Positions 44,625 through 56,023 of a stretch of DNA of 64,000 nucleotides are shown one piece after another. Position 1 is the stretch's first letter; each line of letters opens with the position of its first letter. Under the pieces are notes generated by a model. That model ran no database searches. It was not told where the DNA came from and was given only the letters and a program-made list of their open reading frames with translations. The DNA lies in the NCBI RefSeq assembly GCF_003286085.1, contig NW_020825552.1, positions 48,287-112,286 on the forward strand, written 5' to 3'. Source of the stretch: Drosophila persimilis (lineage: Eukaryota; Arthropoda; Insecta; Diptera; Drosophilidae). The position numbers and the translations under genes were made by a program.

Positions 44625-45040
44625 GTCTCATTGTAAGAACAATTACGTCTTCAACTGTGGTGTAGGGGCCGAATTTAGGGAAAGAGTATGGAACATCACG
44701 GATAAGCACAGTTTTCTTTTGGTAATGCTTAAAAGTGCAGATACATAGTAACTCCGAAAGTGGATCGTAAGCTGCAAGCTTTTACCGAAAAGCTTTCTAA
44801 AGAGAGTCGGCGCGCAGCGCACGCATTTAAGCGAAAGACGTCACGTTTACCTTGACCCAAGAGAGTAGCGTAGCGTAGGGAGAGCATAGCTTAAAAGCTT
44901 GACCAAAATTTCGCTCAATTGGGCGAAAGATCATCCGATTATGCAGTTAAAGTTTCCAAATATCATCCGATCTTCGAGCTTTTTGGGCTGGAGTTATTGA
45001 CTGAGAATCGATTGATTAAAGCGGACGTGTTTACTCGGGA
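44625..45040 (+). other. E 3' end, probable LTR
   Basis: This non-coding DNA after the integrase stop is duplicated at 54802-55215. A purine-rich stretch AGGGGCCGAATTTAGGGAAAGAG at 44662-44684 could be the polypurine tract and mark the LTR start. No partner is in the window, so the LTR call is inference. Confidence 0.4.
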
Positions 45041-46160
45041 ATTAATAAATAAATATATATATAGTTAAATATGCGACACTGCAGTTTGCGTTTTAAAAAA
45101 AGATTTTATTCTTTCACTTAAACTTAGTGCACATTGATTAGTTATTTCCCCGACGATGACTGATGTCCGGTGTCTTGAATGGAATTAACTTTTGTTGAAT
45201 TCTCCGACGGTGTCGCGATTGACGTTTGTCTTGAACAGAACTGCTTTGCCTTCCGAAATGTAGACTATTTATATCATGATGCTCGGCTTGGGATTCGGAT
45301 TTGGATTCGGAGGCGTTGGCTTCGACTTCGGCTTCGGAGATGGAGTACGTGACTCGATCGATATGTGGGAAAGGCGGCTTTTGATGAAAGGCTTCCGCTG
45401 CGTATGATCGGTGTTGCATTACTTGGGGGTGGCTGAGAATAGGGACTCTGATTGGTCAGCTACGATGGCGTGGTTCTTGAGAATCGATTAGTAATTGATC
45501 TCTGAAGAGTGGCGTGATTCTAGTGCGGCTGGATTTTAGAGCGGCTGGATTCTAGTGCGGCATCTATTGTTTTATGTTCCACTTCTAGCTTATGGTGTTT
45601 GTTTACATTGCCTGCAATCGGCTACGCGTGGTCCATTTCGAGCGTGAGATTGTTTATGGGGTTTCGGAGCTGAGAGTGTCGGATTGTTTATAGTAGTGTC
45701 GGATTGTTTATAGTATTGTGGGTGCAGGGTAATAGACATAGACAAGGGTATGCGGAGCATGGACTATAGATATGTCACTCCCCCATTGTTAGATTTAAGC
45801 CTGTCCTCAGGCGATTATCCTTGGATATAGTTCAGGAGCGTTTAAAATTGTGCCTGCTGGGGATTCTTCGTCTTCGTCTAAGGATGTTTCTATGTGCGGG
45901 TCGGTTTTAGGCTCATTGCTTTTACTTAGACTAAACAATTTGTAGCTTAATCCTATTATGATTATGACAAATAGTAGTATTAAGCTTACATGTAATACAT
46001 TATTTAATTGCGTATTTTCTATTACGATTTCTTTGGTTTGCAAATCAGACAGTGGTTTAATTTTTGTTACGTTATTGTTGATGTATATGCTCTGTGCAAA
46101 TTCTGGTATTGAGTTGGATATTAAGAATTCGTTTAATTGTACACTGCAATTATGTATTTT
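45041..46160 (-). mobile_element. 17.6-like errantivirus 3' fragment
   Basis: On the minus strand this is the env C-terminus, purine tract AACAATGGGGG (45780-45790) and 3' LTR (about 45041-45779, starting AGTGACATAT). Everything upstream of the env anchor has been replaced by a DINE-1 at 46161. The LTR has a tandem 22-bp duplication near 45690. A second, further deleted copy is at 55215-56023. Confidence 0.8.
45807..46043 (-). pseudogene. env: Env membrane anchor, 17.6-like element
   Basis: The 78-codon frame is the last part of an errantivirus Env. A hydrophobic anchor (about residues 17-36, HVSLILLFVIIIIGLSYKL) is followed by an acidic cytoplasmic tail (DEDEESPAG). The ectodomain is missing. 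An identical frame lies at 55670-55906. Confidence 0.7.
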
Positions 46161-46822
46161 TATACCCGATACTCAAAATGAGTATTGGGGTATATTAGAT
46201 TTGTGGTAAAAGTGTATGTGTGTAACGTCCAGAAGGAATCGTTTCCGACCCCATAAAGTATATATATTCTTGATCAGCATCGATAGCCGAGTCGATTGAG
46301 CCATGTCTGTCTGTCCGTCCGTCCGTCTGTCCGTCTGTCCGTCCGTCCGTCTGTCCGTCCCCTTCAGCGCCTAATGCTCAAAGACTATAAGAGCTAGAGT
46401 AACGATGTTTTGGATCCAGACTTCTGTGATATGTCACTGCTCCAAAAATATTTCAAAACTTTGCCCCGCCCACTTCCGCCCCCACAAAGGGCGAAAATCT
46501 GTGGCATCCACAATTTCGACGATACGAGAAAACTAAAACGCAGAATCGTAGAAGATGACTATATCTTCTAGAGTGCAAAATCTGAACCAGATCGTATAAT
46601 TATTACAGCCAGAATCACGAAAACAATTTCACTCTTTCTCGCTCTGTCTCACTCTAACACACAGGTTTCATGGTCGGTTTTGCCAATTGCAAAATATGAG
46701 TTCAAGGATCTCAGAACCCATAAGAGCTAGAGCAACCAAATTTGGTATCCACACTCCTGTGATATCGGACCTTGACCGTTTTGTGTCCAAATTTCGCCAC
46801 ACCCCCTTCCGCCCCGCAAAGG
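46161..46822 (+). repeat. DINE-1 truncated by element F fragment
   Basis: A normal head, GTCY array and half of the body run to CCGCCCCGCAAAGG. There the sequence switches to F protease coding (AAAAGCTACCG). The identical junction is at 56686. Confidence 0.88.
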
Positions 46823-48856
46823 GAAAAGCTACCGATACTCAGCTACAAGGACGTGAGAGCGTCATTGATCATCGGATTGGACAACGTGAAACTTGGAGTG
46901 CCACTGACCGTCAAAGAACGCGAGAATTCCGAATTTATCGCCGCCAAGTCCAGGTTGGGGTGGTCTGTTTATGGCCGCAGAAAGGGCGACGGGCCAGCGA
47001 GTCCGCGGGTAATGCACGTATGCGAATGTAATAAACACCCACAGCTGGACACTCTTGTAAAAGAGACGTCATTAGACGCGGTTGGCATAAACATGGCGAA
47101 GAGCACACTCAGGTCCAAAGAGGACGAAAGAGCAAAAACAATACTGGAAAATTGCACGAGGTTTAGCAGCGAAATGAAGAGATGGGAGACAGGACTCCTC
47201 TGGCGGTACGACAACGTGGAACTTCCTTCCTCCAGAGAGATGGCAATGCGACGACTTCGGTGCCTAGAATCTCGTATGACACGCGATAAGGTGCTACGAG
47301 AGTTCGTAAACGAACAGATTAAGAGGTACGAAGACATCGGCTACGTCCGAAAACTGGAAAAAGATGAAATGGTCGAAGGCAAACGCTCCTGGTATCTGCC
47401 CGTATTCGTGACTAAGAACCCGAACAAAGGCAAATTAAGACTCGTATGGGATGCAGCAGCCAAAGTGGAAGGCATCGCTCTTAATTCAATGCTACTAAAG
47501 GGCCCCGACCAATTGCCATCGCTGGTAGGAGTAATATCGCGCTTTCGAGAGAAGTCTATTGGCATCTGCGGAGATATTAGAGAAATGTTTCACCAGGTTA
47601 GGATACGTTCGGAGGATCAAAGCTCACAGCAGTTTCTCTGGAGATACGGTGACACCAGTCGAGAACCGGATAGGTACGTAATGAGCGTAATGACCTTTGG
47701 TGCCTCTTGTTCCCCAGCAGCAGCGACCTACGTGAGAGATAGGAACGCTGAAAGGTTCATCGAGGAACAAAGAGAGGAAGTAGAGGCCATACTTCGCAAC
47801 ACCTTTGTAGATGACTGGCTCCAAAGCTGTGACTCAGAAGACGAAATGGTCCGTCTAGCGCTGGCAGTGAGGAACATACATAAAGAAGGAGGCTTCGAGA
47901 TGAGAGGATGGATATCTAACTCGAGCACTGTGATGAGAGCGCTCTCAGGAGATGGAGATCATCAAGAACGACCCATCGAGATGACGGACTCAACAAGACG
48001 AGAACGAGTGCTTGGCATGTGGTGGCATCCAAGGAATGATTACTTCACCTTCGTCAATAAGTTTCCGAATGACATATACGACGAAGCGAAAACTGTGACG
48101 AAGCGGTCAATTCTACATACAGTCATGACCATCTTCGATCCCTTAGGACTACTGGGGTTCTATATTATACAGGCAAAGATAATACTGCAAGACGTGTGGA
48201 GGTCGGCCGTAGGCTGGGATGAACAGGTCGAAGAAAGCGAACGTCAACGTTGGATGATATGGGCACGGCAACTACAAAACATCGAAGAATTAAGGGTTCC
48301 ACGATATCTCGGTCTAACGAAAGAAACATCTAATATCCAATTACACATCTTTACAGACGCGAGCATAAACGCCTTTGCAGCCGTCGCCTACATAAGGATC
48401 GAACAAAGAGGAGAAGTCAGATGCACACTACTCGCATCCAAGACAAGAGTGGCACCATTGAAACCAATTTCGATTCCCAGGATGGAGCTTATGGCAGCGA
48501 TCCTCGGCCTACGACTAGCTAAACTCATAACACAGGAGCTCTCCGTCGAGGTCAAGCGACGTGTTTTTTGGACCGACGCAATGCACGTAGAAGAATTTCT
48601 ATATCGCGTTCGTGCCCTTACGGGACAGACTCTGGGGAATGACGATCAGTTACTTTGCGACAATCTGCATCTGCTTTTCACAGGCAAGGCCAGCGGTTGG
48701 TTCTGGGATTTTCATCGAAGAAACCACCAATACTCCTGGCCATCGTTCTGTACAGCATTTAGACAAAGATTCGACGATCAGAAAGATGATTTGGACCTTT
48801 GGGAAACGTCAACAGATGGACAACGAATCCTTCGAAGATTTTCAGTCAGCCATTGA
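46772..48856 (+). CDS. Chimeric 694-codon frame: F RT joined to E capsid
   Basis: The frame starts in DINE-1 sequence (ATGs are uncertain), runs through F protease end, RT and RNase H start, and passes in frame at 48577 into E capsid (DAMHVEEFLYRVRALTG). It stops where the old E gag frameshift lies. It is a rearrangement product. Expression is unknown and there is no evidence of selection. The RT block looks intact, including the FVDD motif. Confidence 0.6.
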   Translation: MTVLCPNFATPPSAPQREKLPILSYKDVRASLIIGLDNVKLGVPLTVKERENSEFIAAKSRLGWSVYGRRKGDGPASPRVMHVCECNKHPQLDTLVKETSLDAVGINMAKSTLRSKEDERAKTILENCTRFSSEMKRWETGLLWRYDNVELPSSREMAMRRLRCLESRMTRDKVLREFVNEQIKRYEDIGYVRKLEKDEMVEGKRSWYLPVFVTKNPNKGKLRLVWDAAAKVEGIALNSMLLKGPDQLPSLVGVISRFREKSIGICGDIREMFHQVRIRSEDQSSQQFLWRYGDTSREPDRYVMSVMTFGASCSPAAATYVRDRNAERFIEEQREEVEAILRNTFVDDWLQSCDSEDEMVRLALAVRNIHKEGGFEMRGWISNSSTVMRALSGDGDHQERPIEMTDSTRRERVLGMWWHPRNDYFTFVNKFPNDIYDEAKTVTKRSILHTVMTIFDPLGLLGFYIIQAKIILQDVWRSAVGWDEQVEESERQRWMIWARQLQNIEELRVPRYLGLTKETSNIQLHIFTDASINAFAAVAYIRIEQRGEVRCTLLASKTRVAPLKPISIPRMELMAAILGLRLAKLITQELSVEVKRRVFWTDAMHVEEFLYRVRALTGQTLGNDDQLLCDNLHLLFTGKASGWFWDFHRRNHQYSWPSFCTAFRQRFDDQKDDLDLWETSTDGQRILRRFSVSH
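46823..48577 (+). pseudogene. pol: Inverted F fragment: protease end, RT, RNase H start
   Basis: It matches F in reverse orientation (F 39417 down to about 37665). It carries the undamaged protease-to-pol join LDTLVKETSLDAVGINMAK, RT with FVDDWLQS and RNase H to VFWTD. At 48577 it joins E gag through a shared GAC. The combined frame is described in the chimeric entry. Confidence 0.9.
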
Positions 48857-49813
48857 AAAGTTAGTGGCACGACTTTCACAGGAGAGAAGCGAACTCAAGC
48901 TGATCGATATTCTTAAGCAGAATGCGAAAAGTGCTCTGCGATTTGAGCTGTTGCATTTAAAAAGGCAGAATAGAAGTGAGTTGAGGGAGGAAGTTAAAAA
49001 GCATGAACACTTCTGTAAAGATGCTGGCAACTTTCTACAGAGAAACCGGGTAACTAGACCCCATGTATCAGAAATTCAGAGTGAGGAAGAAGAACTAGAA
49101 GAAGAGAGTATCTCCGAACTACGCCGCAAGCGGTTTGTTTGCTGGAATTGCGACAAAACAGGCCATCGGTTTGAAGATTGCGTAGCAGAACGCCGAATCT
49201 TCTGTTATGGCTGCGGGGCGAAAAATACTTTTAAGCCAAAGTGCGAAAAATGTAACCCATCGGAAAACCGAAAGCGGGATGCGCAAAACAAAACCACACT
49301 GGCGCATCCGACAATGATGACAGAATGAAAGAGCAAACTTTCCAAGAAAACACCTCCAACCCGGATTGTCCAAAAATTCGATCTAATAGGTCCCTGGTAG
49401 AGGCACAAAACCCAGACGGAGGGGATAGATATAGATGGTGAAAGTTCCCAATCAGATAAGCTACGATTAAAGTATCAACCAAAACGTTCGACCATACGAT
49501 TAAGGCAATTCTGGACCAAGGTAAAGAAGGTGCGAAAGAGACTTGTCTCGTCGGTCCTTTTGAGCTCCGATAACAGATTATTTATAGAACTAAGCATAGA
49601 AGAACAAAACTTCATGGCCTTGCTAGATTCGGGGGCGACGATAAGCTGTCTTGGAAGTGAAGCCGCTAAATCGTTCGCGCAACACGCTAAGGCAAAGAAA
49701 TGCGGAAATATTCGAACGGCCAATAATGAATCTTGTAAAGTCGTAGCGAAAATTACAGTTCCCATAACTTTTCGCGATCATACTAAGGAGATAGCATTTT
49801 TCATAATACCAGC
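48578..49813 (+). pseudogene. gag: Third copy of E gag-protease (partial)
   Basis: It matches 34161-35396 at a constant offset of 14,417 bp, from the capsid start (GCAATGCACG) to the protease end. It has the same frameshift and zinc knuckles, then the F LTR start. It lacks the RING-like N-terminus. Confidence 0.88.
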
Positions 49814-49897
49814 TATTGCCGCGCCGGGCAACGCCTCCAAATCTGGGGCCGTACGTTTGATGAGCCTCCCGTGTTCAATACGCCTCCCGTGGTTTTG
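49814..49897 (-). repeat. F 3' LTR fragment
   Basis: The first ~84 bp (plus strand) of the F LTR, cut at TTTTGTG where F gag sequence of the second tandem copy begins. Junction microhomology is TGT. Confidence 0.85.
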
Positions 49898-51648
49898 TGT
49901 TAAGGGGACGTATCTAAACAACGCAGCTTCGTTCTGCATCGTGTGCAGTACCGTAGTGCTTTCCTTCGGTCTATTCTCTACCCTAGAGCTTTGCTGGTTA
50001 CTGTTGTGGAGGAGAAAATGGTGCTTTCTCGAGCAGCCGTCGACGGAACATACTCTTGTTGACTTACAGTGCCTTATAAAGTGTTTGCCAAGGCACCTCC
50101 AGCATAGCTTATTTTCTCTGACGAAGTTCCATCTACCTGGCCCTTCTAGCTCCAGGAACTGCTTACAGTCCTCCAATTTGTGGGCCCCATTGCACCTACG
50201 GCAGGGCGGTTGTGCGCTGCTATCATTGTGCACCATAAGCCGGATTCTTGGGTTCTTCTCCTTCGTGCAGACTTCTTTCTCGGGTGCTACTGGCATCACG
50301 GTGCTTGCGCACGATGCGACTCGGAATAGCCAATCGTCGAAAACAGCGATATTTACCCTCGGAAGTCCAGCGCTTTGTCTGGCCCAATCCAGTTTCAAGT
50401 CGAATGGGAGTTTCTCCACAAGGTCGCGAAGTAACATTGGGTCGTTCAGATAGGCGGACAGTCCTATCGCGTCAACAGTAGCGCGATAATTTTGCACCGA
50501 CAGCGCCAGGCGCACTAAGCTTTCGATGCTGCTCGATTTCACGGACGGCTCCATTCTTAGCTTCGTCTGTAGGGTGTGATATATGGCCTCTGGTCGGCCG
50601 TATAGCATTCGAAGAGTCTCGATGGCTAGTCGGACTGTTGCGGGCATCATGAGATTCTCTTGATCGCTGAGTCCGCAGCGTTCTGTGGATTGCTCGAAGT
50701 TTACTATGAACATGGGCCATTCATCGGGGTTTCCAGAAAAGCATGGTAGATCCTTGTTGATGACTTGTCTTGCGGCTATCTGGGATGCTGTCAAGCATCT
50801 CTCCGCCCCCGCTGGCGCGACCGCTTGATTACTCCCGTACGCGTACGGGTCCAAAATATTTCGACTCGTACTTGGGTAATACTGTGCAGTCGGGGCGCGA
50901 ATGAAGGGGTTTTGCCCATGCAGGTTGGTACCCAGCGCCGGTGCGGCCATTGGATGCCACATAGCGCCGACTGGCATTGTCTCGTTCGGATTCAGCCCAG
51001 TAGGCATTCCAGTCCGCGTGGCTTCCGTGGGTCCTGACATGTGGACTCCGGTCCAGTTGGGAACCGCTCTGTCCCAGCCTCCGTTGATTACCGTGGAGCT
51101 CATGAGCCCTCCTGCTTGAGGCAGTCTGGAATGCGTCGGGATGGAGCGCATTCCCTCGAAGGCCGTGGCGTACGTCGGCCTTCCTAATGCATCCGCTCTC
51201 TGCTGAGCGAACGTTTCCCAGCTATCTAAAAGGCTCGTTCTTGGTGAGAAGGCTTGATCCACCCCTCCTCCTTGGTTGGTATGCTCTGGTGCTTGATGGC
51301 TCGTTGGGGCTGTGGTGGACACGTTAGGTGTGGCCGTTGTTGCCGCCGAGATCACATCTATATATGTATCCCTAACGCGATGAGTTTCCCTTGCACCTCC
51401 CTCAGTCTCGGAACACGCACCAAGCATCTTTTCTGGCACATTTATTTCTCCTAATCCACACGGGGTCTCACCGCCAGATTCCGACTGCTGACCTTTGACG
51501 CCGTCCATTTTACTCCGGTGTCTTTTTTGTACAGTCCTGCAAAGTCGAATCCCTCGTGACGCAGCTGACTGCGTCGCACGCCGATCTTCTTTCTGTCGGT
51601 CGTAATTATTCGATTTGCTCTCTGTTGCGCAGGAAAAGTTTTTTAGAA
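49898..51648 (-). pseudogene. gag: F gag, second copy (C-terminus lost)
   Basis: It matches 39721-41471 at offset 10,177. The gag reads from MDGVKGQQSES through both zinc knuckles to LFRYVPLT. It then passes into antisense F-LTR and E-protease sequence, giving a 576-codon frame (51508-49778) with an alien tail of about 36 residues. The protease is missing. Confidence 0.85.
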
Positions 51649-52041
51649 TATTGCCGCGCCGGGCAACGCCTCCAAATCTGGGGCCGTACGTTTGATAAGC
51701 CTCCCGTGTTCAATACGCCTCCCGGGGTTTTGTTCTTTAAATCGGTTTTATTCATTTGTTTGTTTCACTTATTTATTCATTTACAATGTCGGGCGGGTGT
51801 TAAACTACGAGAGCTAGCGCTAAAAAACTTGTACCGCTTCAGTGCTTTTTCTGCTGCCTTTTGTTTTCGTTCTTCCTTCTTCCTGCCTTTGTCTGCCCTT
51901 CGCCCTAATTAACCCTTTGCTCAGCGCTGTTAATGTTTGTGCTGTTAACGCAGTGATATTCAGGGCTGTTAGGCGCAGTGATATTCAGGACTGTTAGGCG
52001 CAGTGATATTTAGAGCTGCCGCTGCGGTTTCTGCCGTAACA
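51649..52041 (-). repeat. F 5' LTR, second copy
   Basis: Exact positional duplicate of 41472-41864 (offset 10,177), again followed by CCAGC and E pol. Confidence 0.92.
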
Positions 52042-54801
52042 CCAGCCTTGAAACAAAATGTGTATTTAGGAATTGATTTCTGGACAGAATTCGGTCTGGT
52101 AGCAAGGCTTTTAACGGATAGATCTGTGGTACAAGAATTAGACGTAGGAAAGGAAACCAAGGCTTCGGAATCACCGCCAGTACATGATCTAAGCAAAGAC
52201 CAAAAGGTTAGACTAGAATCCGTGATTCATTCGTTTCCTTCGTTTGAAAGGGAAGGATTAGGACGTACGAAAGCTATCCAACACACGATCGAAATGGTAC
52301 CCGATAGACCAGTTAAACAACGCCATTGGCCGATTTCACCCGCGAAGGAAAAGTTAATGTTTGACGAAGTGGATAAAATGCTGGCCTTAGACGTGATCGA
52401 GGAATCGAATAGTTCCTGGAGTAGCAATTGCGTTTTAGTTAAGAAAGGTACGAAAAACCGATTATGTTTAGATTCCCGAGAAATTAATAAGAACACTCGC
52501 AAAGATGCCTACCCTTTACCACACATAGATGGCATTCTTAGTATATTACCACCAGCCAAATACATAACGGGACTTGACATGAAACACGCATACTGGCAGA
52601 TTCCTTTGGAAGAAAAATCTCGGCAGTATACAGCTTTTACCATTCCCAATAGGCCGCTTTACCAGTATAAGGTAATGCCGTTTGGCCTAACTAATGCCGC
52701 TCAGACGTTGTGCCGACTTATGGATCAGGTGATACCTGCACACCTCAGGAATCGGGTTTTTGTCTATTTGGACGATTTACTGGTGCTCTCAGATGACTTC
52801 GATTCACTCTTGGTGCTGTTACAAAAGGTAGCGATGCATTTGCGTAAGGCAAATCTCACGATTAATATACCCAAGTCAAACTTTTGTATACGGGAGATTA
52901 CATATCTGGGGTTCATAATAGGTTATGGTCAGTTAAAGACAGATCCGGGGAAAATAAAGTCCATAATGGAGTTTCCGATCCCAAAAACCGTGAAACAGAT
53001 AAGGAGATTTCTAGGACTTTCTGGATGGTACAGACGCTTTGTCGATAACTATGCCACCGTCAGCTACCCCTTAACGGAACTACTAAAAAAGCATCAACCA
53101 CTTAAGTGGAACGCATCAGCCGAAGAAGCTTTCAATAAACTCAAATCCTGCTTAACATCTGCTCCAATCCTAGCCACCTCCGATTTTAAGAAACGCTTTT
53201 TGTTAATATGTGACGCAAGCACTTTTGGTTTGGGCTGCGTACTAGCTCAATTAAACGAGGAAGGGATAGAGTTACCTATAGCTTTTATGTCCGAGAAACT
53301 TTCCAAGGTGCAACGAAACTTTTCGGTCACCGAACTCGAGTGATTGGCAGTGATAAAAGGAATAAAGAAGTTTAGAGCTTACGTAGAAGGACAGGATTTC
53401 CAAGTTATAACGGACCATGCGTCCCTACAATGGCTTATGAGGCAAAAAGATTTGTCAGGTCGCTTGGCCCGCTGGGCTATAAAATTACAGGGATTTAATT
53501 TTTAAATAGCACATCGTAAAGGGTCCGAAAACGTAGTGGCCGACGCGTTGTCACGCCAAGATGAGCCCGTGGTACGAAAGTTGAACGGCAACGGACCCAT
53601 AGTCGACCTTACATCTACAGAGTTTAAATCGAAAGAATACATGGATCTAATAGAACACATAAGGCTTAATCAACTTAAGTTACCCGATTTGAAGGTTGAC
53701 GATAATTTGGTGTATAAAAGAACCGAACCATCCTCAGGGGACGCGATAGCAGATAAACAAACTTGGAAGCTTTGGATTCCATCAGGTCTTACCAGCGATA
53801 TAATTTCCAGGGCTCATGACCCCCCAGACGCTTCCCACAGTGGTATTGGGAAAACCGTTGAAAAAGTGAAAAGGTACTTGTTTTGGCCAAAAATGGTTAC
53901 ACAAATACGAGTATATGTATCACAATGCGACGTTTGTCGCCAGACCAAAAGTGCTAAGGTCGTCTTAAGACCACCAATGGGTAAGCCAATGAATTCAGAA
54001 AGACCTTTTCAAAAGCTTTATCTGGATTTGTTGGGCCCGTATCCGCGTTCCAAGCAAGGGAATATTGGTATCTTAATAATCGTAGATCACAACACCAAAT
54101 TTCAATTGGTATGTCCGCTCAAGAAGTTTACCTCAAGTAAGGTGTGTGACTTCCTAGAAAATATGTTATTTAGTACTTTCGGGGTCCCTGAGACTATACT
54201 CACCGATAATGGTTCACAGTTTGTCTCTGGAAATTTCAAGTCATTTCTTACCAGATTCGGGGTAACTCACCGTTGCACTGCAATATACTCACCGCAAGCC
54301 AATGCCAGTGAACGGTTAAACCGATCCGTGTTAGCGGCTATAAGAGCGTACGTCGGCAAAGATCATACTAATTGGGACAATAAATTACCTGAAATTAGTG
54401 CGGCGTTACGAGCCAATATCCATAGAAAGGATTATGAACTACTAAGACGACTAAATCTCCTATCGGATGACACCAGAGTCGAATATCCAGATGTAGTACA
54501 AGTATGTCGACAAGCCGCTCAGCAAAAGGTAGCTAAATCACACGAGCAGAATGCGAGGACATACAACTTACGTAGCCGGGTCCGTCAACTTAAAGTTGGA
54601 GACGTCGTGTATGCCCGGAATTTTTGTCAGAGCAACGCTTTAAAAAAGTTCAGCGCTAAGCTGGCGCCTGTGTTTATATTAGCCAAGGTTATTCGCCGAG
54701 TGGGGACAATGTATTACCAATTAGCTAGCGAAGATAAGAAAAACTTAGGAGTCTATCACTTAAAAGATATTCACCTTAGTAAATGGCCTTCTTCAGTTTA
54801 A
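52042..54801 (+). pseudogene. pol: E pol, second copy
   Basis: Duplicate of 41865-44624 with the same TGA in RNase H (53341-53343) and the same integrase deletion. It has one extra nonsense change: TAA at 53503-53505 in place of the Gln of FNFQIAH. A Pro-to-Ser change lies near 53180. The shared lesions date them before the tandem duplication. Confidence 0.9.
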
Positions 54802-55214
54802 GTCTCATTGTAAGAACAATTACGTCTTCAACTGTGGTGTAGGGGCCGAATTTAGGGAAAGAGTATGGAACATCACGGATAAGCACAGTTTTCTTTTGGT
54901 AATGCTTAAAAGTGCAGATACATAGTAACTCCGAAAGTGGATCGTAAGCTGCAAGCTTTCCGAAAAGCTTTCTAAAGAGAGTCGGCGCGCAGCGCACGCA
55001 TTTAAGCGAAAGACGTCACGTTTACCTTGACCCAAGAGAGTAGCGTAGCGTAGGGAGAGCATAGCTTAAAAGCTTGACCAAAATTTCGCTCAATTGGGCG
55101 AAAGATCATCCGATTATGCAGTTAAAGTTTCCAAATATCATCCGATCTTCGAGCTTTTTGGGCTGGAGTTATTGACTGAGAATCGATTGATTAAAGCGGA
55201 CGTGTTTACTCGGG
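54802..55214 (+). other. E 3' end, second copy
   Basis: Duplicate of 44625-45040 with a 2-bp deletion near 54959. Non-coding. Confidence 0.5.
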
Positions 55215-55425
55215 AATTAATAAATAAATATATATATAGTTAAATATGCGACACTGCAGTTTGCGTTTTAAAAAAAGATTTTATTCTTTCACTTAAACTT
55301 AGTGCACATTGATTAGTTATTTCCCCGACGATGACTGATGTCCGGTGTCTTGAATGGAATTAACTTTTGTTGAATTCTCCGACGGTGTCGCGATTGACGT
55401 TTGTCTTGAACAGAACTGCTTTGCC

Positions 55426-55472
55426 TTCCGAAATGTAGACTATTTATATCATAAATAGTCTACATTTCGGAA
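55426..55472. repeat. Perfect 22-bp hairpin at a deletion breakpoint
   Basis: Arms 55426-55447 and 55451-55472 are exact reverse complements around a 3-base loop (ATC). The right arm is absent from the parent copy at 45246-45290. It was therefore synthesised at the deletion, most simply by template switching. Confidence 0.92.
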
Positions 55473-55669
55473 ATGGAACCACGGCTACGCGTGGTCCATT
55501 TCGAGCGTGAGATTGTTTATGGGGTTTCGGAGCTGAGAGTGTCGGATTGTTTATAGTAGTGTCGGATTGTTTATAGTATTGTGGGTGCAGGGTAATAGAC
55601 ATAGACAAGGGTATGCGGAGCATGGACTATAGATATGTCACTCCCCCATTGTTAGATTTAAGCCTGTCC

Positions 55670-55906
55670 TCAGGCGATTATCCTTGGATATAGTTCAGGA
55701 GCGTTTAAAATTGTGCCTGCTGGGGATTCTTCGTCTTCGTCTAAGGATGTTTCTATGTGCGGGTCGGTTTTAGGCTCATTGCTTTTACTTAGACTAAACA
55801 ATTTGTAGCTTAATCCTATTATGATTATGACAAATAGTAGTATTAAGCTTACATGTAATACATTATTTAATTGCGTATTTTCTATTACGATTTCTTTGGT
55901 TTGCAA
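55670..55906 (-). pseudogene. env: Env membrane anchor, second copy
   Basis: Same 78-codon frame as 45807-46043 with no difference seen: hydrophobic anchor and acidic tail. Confidence 0.7.
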
Positions 55907-56023
55907 ATCAGACAGTGGTTTAATTTTTGTTACGTTATTGTTGATGTATATGCTCTGTGCAAATTCTGGTATTGAGTTGGATATTAAGAATTCGTTTAAT
56001 TGTACACTGCAATTATGTATTTT

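Larger units (their letters stand above)
33375..45040 (+). mobile_element. Ty3/gypsy-class element 'E', carrying BEL/Pao 'F'
   Basis: Gag and protease (33407-35396) and RT, RNase H and integrase (41865-44624) are separated by element F at 35397-41864. Across F the E frame rejoins perfectly at the duplicated CCAGC (FFIIPA then LKQNVYLGID). The 5' LTR is gone, replaced by a DINE-1. A 3' LTR is presumed in 44625-45040 but its ends are not clear. I do not assign a named family. Confidence 0.8.
55215..56023 (-). mobile_element. 17.6-like 3' fragment, second copy with LTR deletion
   Basis: Matches 45041-46160 but lacks about 310 bp of LTR. The breakpoint carries two back-to-back palindromes (55426-55472 and about 55471-55501). 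The env anchor frame is at 55670-55906 and the LTR outer end at 55642. Confidence 0.82.
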
